The translations under genes were made by a program, and so were the position numbers. Shown here piece by piece: positions 60,007-64,000 of a stretch of 64,000 nucleotides of DNA. This stretch comes from Ligilactobacillus faecis. Lineage in GTDB: Bacteria; Bacillota; Bacilli; Lactobacillales; Lactobacillaceae. The notes beneath the pieces are model-generated. The model saw only the letters and a list, made by a program, of their open reading frames with translations, did no database searches and was not told the origin of the DNA. Each line of letters begins with the position of its first letter. The first letter of the stretch is position 1. The stretch is taken from contig NZ_CP123639.1 in the NCBI RefSeq assembly GCF_029889745.1, positions 596,501 to 660,500 of the forward strand, given 5' to 3'.

Positions 60007-62145
60007 TTAGTCTTCTTTATCTTCTTTAGTAGCATCGTCAGTTTGACGTTCTTTAATGACTAATTCACCGTCTTGCATAACAGCTTCTAAATGCTTAACA
60101 TCAATGTTTTCCAAGTAGAAGTCTGTAACTTTGTCTCTGATCTGTTGTTCGATCACACGACGTAATGGACGTGCCCCCATGGCTTCATCGTAACCTTGTT
60201 CGATCAAGTAGTCTTTTGCTTCTTCATCAACGACAAGGTCGATATCTTTCTTAGCTAAGTTGCGGTTAACGTCACTCAACATCAAATCAACAATGTGGTG
60301 TAAATCTTCTTTGTTCAAATGCGAGAATTCGATCACACCGTTGAAACGGTTCAAGAATTCTGGTCTGAAGTATGGAGCTAAACGCTTCATGATCTCTTCA
60401 TCTTTTTGATCATCACCTGTCAAAGCTTCATTACCAAAGCCGGCGTTTGAAGTTGCAATGATGACAGTATTCTTGAAGTTGACTGTATTTCCTTGACCAT
60501 CTGTCAAGCGTCCATCATCTAAAACTTGTAATAACAAAGTAATAACTTGTGGATCTGCTTTTTCGATCTCATCTAATAAAACGATCGAATATGGTTGACG
60601 ACGAACACGTTCTGTCAAAGTGTTGCTATTGTCATCATAACCAACATAACCCGCTGTCGTCCCGATCAATTTCGAAACAGCCGTCCGATCAGAGTATTCA
60701 GACATATCTAAACGAATGATCGCATCTTTGTTACCAAACATGTCGTAAGCCAATTGTTTAGCTAATTCTGTCTTACCAACACCTGTTGGTCCAACAAATA
60801 AGAAGGAACCAATTGGTCGATTACCGTCATCAAAACCAGCACGGTTACGACGAATAGCCCGTGAAACGGCTTCAACAGCTTCATCTTGTCCGATAACTTT
60901 ACCCTTCAAACGACTTTCGATGCTTCTCAAGCGTTCGATATCACTAGCCCCCATCTTCGAAACTGGGATACCAGTCAAACGTTCAACTGATTCAGCCACA
61001 TCATTAACAGTTGCAGTAACTTTTTGAGCTTCAGAATTACTGTTCAATTGTTTTTCTAATTCATCGATCTTAGCTTTAACATTCAAAGCTTCTTCATAGT
61101 CTTCTTTATCTGCTGCTGCTTGTTGTTCATCTTTAGCCTTCTTGATCTCAGCTTCAAGTTGTTTGGCATCAACAACTGTATGTTGTGATGCTAAGTGTGC
61201 TGAAGTCATATCTACAAGGTCGATCGCCTTATCTGGCAATGTTCTTTGTGGGATATATTGAACTGAGAAATCAACAGCAGCTTTCAAAACATCATCTGGT
61301 AAGATCACGTTGTGGTGATCTTCATAAAGCTTTCTGATCCCTTCTAAGATCTTCAATGTGTCTTCTGGACTTGGTTCATTAACGACAACTTCATTGAAAC
61401 GCCGTGCTAAAGCAGCGTTCTTCAAGATCGTATTCCGATATTCGTCTTGTGTCGTAGCCCCGATCACAGAGATCTCGCCCCGTGACAAAGCTGGCTTCAA
61501 AATATCAGCAAGTCCTTTAGAACCACTATCACCGCCAGTTGAACCAGCCCCTAAGATCTGATGGATCTCATCAAAGAAGAGGATGATATTGCCAGCTTCT
61601 TTAACTTCGTTGACTAAGTTTTGAATATTTTCTTCAAAACTACCACGATATTGTGTACCAGCTTCAAGCGAAGAAATATCAATACTTACGATCTCTTTGT
61701 TCTTGATCGCTGCTGGAACATCACCTTTGACGATCGCTTGCGCAAGTCCTTCTACAACAGCCGTCTTACCAACACCAGCATCCCCTACTAAAACTGGATT
61801 GTTCTTTGTTCGACGTGCTAAGATCTCAGCTGTTTCTTGGATCTCTTTCTTACGTCCGATAACAGGATCTAACTTGCCTTCACGTGCATCATTTGTCAAG
61901 TTACGTCCTAATTTTTGTAAAACGCTACCTTCTTGTTGACCAGCTTGTTGCATTGCTTGTTGTTGCGCTGCAGCTTGTTGATTTTGTGGAAGTTTACCTG
62001 TTTGACGATATTGTCTGAATTCTTCCGGTGTCACTTCATGACCGTTGATCATGTAGCGACTGTTTTCATTACCTAAGCCATTGTTTCCCCATAATTGATT
62101 GAAAATGTCGTCCATATCTCCAAAAGGATCTGTATATCTTGCCAT
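60007..62145 (-). CDS. clpL: Clp ATPase, ClpL type
   Basis: A 712-residue two-AAA-domain unfoldase/disaggregase of the ClpL group, found in lactobacilli and streptococci. A short Gln-rich N-terminus (~1-85) takes the place of the usual ClpC/E N-domain. D1 Walker A is GDAGVGKTA and Walker B ILFFDEIH; a middle coiled coil spans ~335-390; D2 Walker A is GPTGVGKTE and Walker [13 protein letters not shown], then the sensor ATSNAG. No IGF/LGF ClpP loop is evident, so it likely acts as a chaperone. SD AGGAGTGAGGGA. A clear CtsR heptad pair was not found upstream. Confidence 0.92.
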   Translation of the reverse strand: MARYTDPFGDMDDIFNQLWGNNGLGNENSRYMINGHEVTPEEFRQYRQTGKLPQNQQAAAQQQAMQQAGQQEGSVLQKLGRNLTNDAREGKLDPVIGRKKEIQETAEILARRTKNNPVLVGDAGVGKTAVVEGLAQAIVKGDVPAAIKNKEIVSIDISSLEAGTQYRGSFEENIQNLVNEVKEAGNIILFFDEIHQILGAGSTGGDSGSKGLADILKPALSRGEISVIGATTQDEYRNTILKNAALARRFNEVVVNEPSPEDTLKILEGIRKLYEDHHNVILPDDVLKAAVDFSVQYIPQRTLPDKAIDLVDMTSAHLASQHTVVDAKQLEAEIKKAKDEQQAAADKEDYEEALNVKAKIDELEKQLNSNSEAQKVTATVNDVAESVERLTGIPVSKMGASDIERLRSIESRLKGKVIGQDEAVEAVSRAIRRNRAGFDDGNRPIGSFLFVGPTGVGKTELAKQLAYDMFGNKDAIIRLDMSEYSDRTAVSKLIGTTAGYVGYDDNSNTLTERVRRQPYSIVLLDEIEKADPQVITLLLQVLDDGRLTDGQGNTVNFKNTVIIATSNAGFGNEALTGDDQKDEEIMKRLAPYFRPEFLNRFNGVIEFSHLNKEDLHHIVDLMLSDVNRNLAKKDIDLVVDEEAKDYLIEQGYDEAMGARPLRRVIEQQIRDKVTDFYLENIDVKHLEAVMQDGELVIKERQTDDATKEDKED

Positions 62146-62242
62146 AATTATCCCTCACTCCTGTTTTTAATAACTCTTTCTTTATAACATCTGTAATTTA
62201 CAACTTATTTTTTGAATTTGCAACCAATAAGACTCACACATC

Positions 62243-62291
62243 AAAAAGCCCAAGTTCACCTAGCACATATCGTACTTAACTAGAGCTTTTT
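62243..62291 (-). terminator. Terminator of the small HTH gene
   Basis: On minus, AAAAAGCTCTAGTT (62291-62278) pairs with AACTTGGGCTTTTT (62256-62243), with one mismatch and one G-U; the arm ends in T5. Confidence 0.8.
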
Positions 62292-62322
62292 TGTCATAAA
62301 CCGTTTGCCATCATCGACTTAG

Positions 62323-62550
62323 TCACTTCCAAGTCAGATAATTCTCCTCTAACTCTTGCAACACTTGCCACATCGTCACGTGCTGTGCTTTAGCTAAAGC
62401 ATCAAGATCACGGAGATTCAGAGAAGTCGCACGGGTCTGTTGCTTATTGAACGATTTATGCAGGGTCGTATATCCATAACCCGACCTCTTGGATACTTCA
62501 TAGATCGTGAGTTCTTTTTCACGTAAGTACCCTTTGATGTCGATCTCCAC
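62323..62550 (-). CDS. Small HTH (XRE-like) DNA-binding protein
   Basis: 75 residues, one helix-turn-helix: LREKELTIYEVSKRSGYGYTTLHKSFNKQQTRATSLNLRDLDALAKAQHVTMWQVLQEL. The pattern is that of short Cro/CI-like regulators. The start is set at GTG 62550 (MEIDIKGYL), with GGCAGGTG 6-7 nt before it; a GTG at 62559 is possible. Palindromes overlap its promoter, suggesting self-repression. It sits next to an IS element. Confidence 0.75.
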   Translation of the reverse strand: MEIDIKGYLREKELTIYEVSKRSGYGYTTLHKSFNKQQTRATSLNLRDLDALAKAQHVTMWQVLQELEENYLTWK

Positions 62551-62611
62551 GAAGGTCACCTGCCATTTCGATTTTTAGGAGAAGATCATCATTGATCATC
62601 CTCACAAATAT

Positions 62612-62647
62612 AGTATATCACATCTGTGGAGTTTTACAAGTGTAAAA
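62612..62647 (-). promoter_or_regulatory. Promoter and operator of the HTH gene
   Basis: On minus: -35 TTGTAA (62639-62634), 16-bp spacer, extended -10 TGATATACT (TATACT 62617-62612). The palindrome TTTTACAAGTGTAAAA (62632-62647) covers the -35. Confidence 0.65.
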
Positions 62648-62658
62648 TACCAAAAATG

Positions 62659-62683
62659 TGAAATAATTTTTAAAATTATTTCA
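62659..62683. repeat. Perfect 12-1-12 palindrome
   Basis: TGAAATAATTTT (62659-62670), a central T, and AAAATTATTTCA (62672-62683). It lies 20 bp upstream of the HTH gene's -35; it could be a second operator or part of the insertion border. Confidence 0.6.
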
Positions 62684-62737
62684 TACTCTTTTTTATGTAA
62701 AAAAAACACCACTGACTAGCGCAATGTCATTAAGTTA

Positions 62738-62790
62738 AGAGAGCTTGTATCAAATTTCAATTTAGAAATTTGATACAAGCTCTCTTTTTT
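62738..62790 (+). terminator. Hairpin shielding the transposase from outside transcription
   Basis: AGAGAGCTTGTATCAAATTTC (62738-62758) has its exact complement at 62765-62785, then T6: a 21-bp stem just inside the IS end. It would stop read-in from neighbouring promoters. Confidence 0.85.
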
Positions 62791-62838
62791 GACATCTATG
62801 ACGTTAATAGAGATTATTAATGTACGGAGGTGAGCATT

Positions 62839-64000
62839 ATGAATATAGCACAACTGAAAAAGTTATTTTTAACTACCCTTGACTCGATCGACCAAGAAAA
62901 AGAAAAATATGTTGTCGATCCCAAACGTGATTTTATACGTCAGAGAAAACTTGTTTTTAAAGACACGCTACTTTATATTCTATCAATGGGTGGCGGGACT
63001 ATTCTAAGTGAATTATCACAACTAACAGGAGGTATACCGGAACTCACTGTTTCAGCTTTTACACAACAAAGATATAAAGTAAAAGCTGAGGCGTTTAAAA
63101 AATTCTTCCATCTGTTTTCCGATCGATTATCACAAAACACTCAAAGTCAAATCAGGATCCTAGCTATCGATGGCTCTAGTATTCATATCCCAACTGATCC
63201 AACTGATAAAAGCTCTTATTTTCCATCTCCAAATGGTCGCAAAGCTTATAATTTACTTCACCTTAACGCACTCTTTGACTTAGACAAACAAATTTATACA
63301 GATGTGATCGTCCAAAAAGGTATGGATAATGAGCGCAATGCCTTGAATAAAATGATCGCTCGTTCTAAAATCCCTAAGGCGCTCATTATTGGCGATAGAG
63401 GATATGAATCTTATAATACCTTAGCGCACATCCAAGAAAAAGGTTGGTCTTTCTTGATCAGAGTACGAAACAACAATGGCGTGATCAGTGGAATAGCACT
63501 TCCAGATGAACGCCAATTCGATAAACATTTCACACTAAAATTAACACGTAAACAAACTAGAGAAACTAAGGAATTATTTAGAGAACGTAATTCTTATAGA
63601 TTTATACCGGCCAATGTGACCTTCGATTTTTTATCACAAAAAACCAAGAAAGCTGACCCAACTGAATTTTATTCACTTGAATTTAGAATAGTACGTTTTT
63701 CTGTATCCGAAGACAAGGATGTGACTGTAGTAACTAATCTAAATCAAAGTTCATATCCAGCTTGGAAACTAAAAAAGCTTTACCATTTACGTTGGGGGAT
63801 AGAAACAGCATTCAGGACATTGAAACATACCTTGGGATTATTGAACTTTCACGCTAAAAAAATAGTGGGGATCCTTCAAGAGATCTACGCTAAACTTATA
63901 GTGTACAATTTCACCCAAATGATCATAGATCATGTATCACTCCAAGAAAAGGCTCGATCATATCAATATAAAGTTAATTTTACAGTCGCTGTGAGACTGT
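62839..64000 (+). CDS. IS4-family DDE transposase, partial at 3' end
   Basis: 387 codons are visible without a stop. MNIAQLKKLFLTTLDSID starts after GGAGGTG. DDE residues: first Asp in LAIDGSSIHIP, second in LIIGDRGYESYNTL, Glu in YHLRWGIETAFRTLK, which is also the YREK signature (Y-2-R-3-E-6-K) of IS4 transposases. The frame looks intact as far as it goes. Confidence 0.93.
   Translation, partial: MNIAQLKKLFLTTLDSIDQEKEKYVVDPKRDFIRQRKLVFKDTLLYILSMGGGTILSELSQLTGGIPELTVSAFTQQRYKVKAEAFKKFFHLFSDRLSQNTQSQIRILAIDGSSIHIPTDPTDKSSYFPSPNGRKAYNLLHLNALFDLDKQIYTDVIVQKGMDNERNALNKMIARSKIPKALIIGDRGYESYNTLAHIQEKGWSFLIRVRNNNGVISGIALPDERQFDKHFTLKLTRKQTRETKELFRERNSYRFIPANVTFDFLSQKTKKADPTEFYSLEFRIVRFSVSEDKDVTVVTNLNQSSYPAWKLKKLYHLRWGIETAFRTLKHTLGLLNFHAKKIVGILQEIYAKLIVYNFTQMIIDHVSLQEKARSYQYKVNFTVAVRL

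Larger units (their letters stand above)
62705..64000 (+). mobile_element. IS4-family insertion sequence, truncated by the window end
   Basis: The left part of an insertion sequence: a non-coding end with a strong hairpin terminator and a transposase frame open to the last base. The left boundary lies somewhere in about 62700-62740 and cannot be fixed because the right inverted repeat is outside. Confidence 0.8.

Noticed and set aside
62146-62240. CtsR operator for clpL
   Set aside because: No pair of GGTCAAA-type heptads in the right spacing; only a loose TTTGAA...TTTGCAACC resemblance.
1-64000. Prophage, toxin-antitoxin or anti-phage defence system
   Set aside because: No integrase, phage structural, restriction, Cas or toxin-antitoxin gene is recognisable; the lone HTH gene has no partner.

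Overview
The window comes from a low-GC Gram-positive of the Lactobacillaceae, most likely a Ligilactobacillus-type lactobacillus (genus is inference). Pointers are the two KxYKxGKxW-type secreted proteins, a GH68 fructosyltransferase with a Pro-rich wall domain, a fruRKA operon, ClpL, the ACT/DUF711 gene pair, a ComK homologue and strong AGGAGG-type ribosome binding sites. No rRNA, tRNA or CRISPR array was seen. An exact parS site at 29530-29545 suggests the window lies in the origin-proximal part of the chromosome.

Region 1 (1-11.5 kb) holds the tail of an amino-acid ABC binding protein, a low-information stretch, then a minus-strand capsule/EPS operon: GT8, GT4, DUF4422, GT2, a Wzy-like polymerase, CpsC, CpsD and CpsB, followed by a detached GT14 gene. 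rfbB stands alone upstream. Region 2 (11.7-16.4 kb) has a ComX/SigH-like sigma factor divergent from comK, then a DegV protein and a metal P1B-ATPase behind a Fur/PerR-like palindrome. Region 3 (16.5-38.3 kb) is a second, larger glycan region: GT14, GT2 and GT4 on plus; a polymerase, two tandem galactofuranosyltransferase-like genes, a Wzx flippase and glf on minus; two YfhO-like membrane proteins, a second polymerase, a GtrA/GtrB-type pair, an acyltransferase and an LTA-synthase-like fusion. An amino-acid permease with a threonine attenuator interrupts it. Region 4 (38.5-51.6 kb) has a surface fructosyltransferase, the fructose PTS operon, the ACT/DUF711 pair, an MFS pump with its MarR regulator, and a repeat-rich surface C39 peptidase. 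Region 5 (51.7-64 kb) is mixed housekeeping: an NrtR-like regulator, queH, cupin/CMD, ilvE, a flavoprotein, a fused binding-protein/permease, 5-FTHF cyclo-ligase, clpL and a small HTH regulator, ending in a truncated IS4-family element.

Two RNA-level systems stand out. First, six genes (14557, 16510, 17696, 27673, 46408, 55954) lack a Shine-Dalgarno sequence next to the start. Instead GAAAGGA lies 26-73 nt upstream and is followed by an arm (in five cases of the form RCTATMT) whose complement sits 9-12 nt before the start codon, as if a hairpin folds the SD next to the start. Second, the permease at 31963 has a 23-codon leader peptide with eight Thr codons, a terminator and a mutually exclusive antiterminator.

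Functionally the window is mostly envelope glycan synthesis (capsule polymer, galactofuranose units, polyprenyl-linked sugar decoration, acylation, LTA-like polymer). To this are added surface enzymes that make fructan or cut protein, fructose uptake, competence regulation and amino-acid transport.
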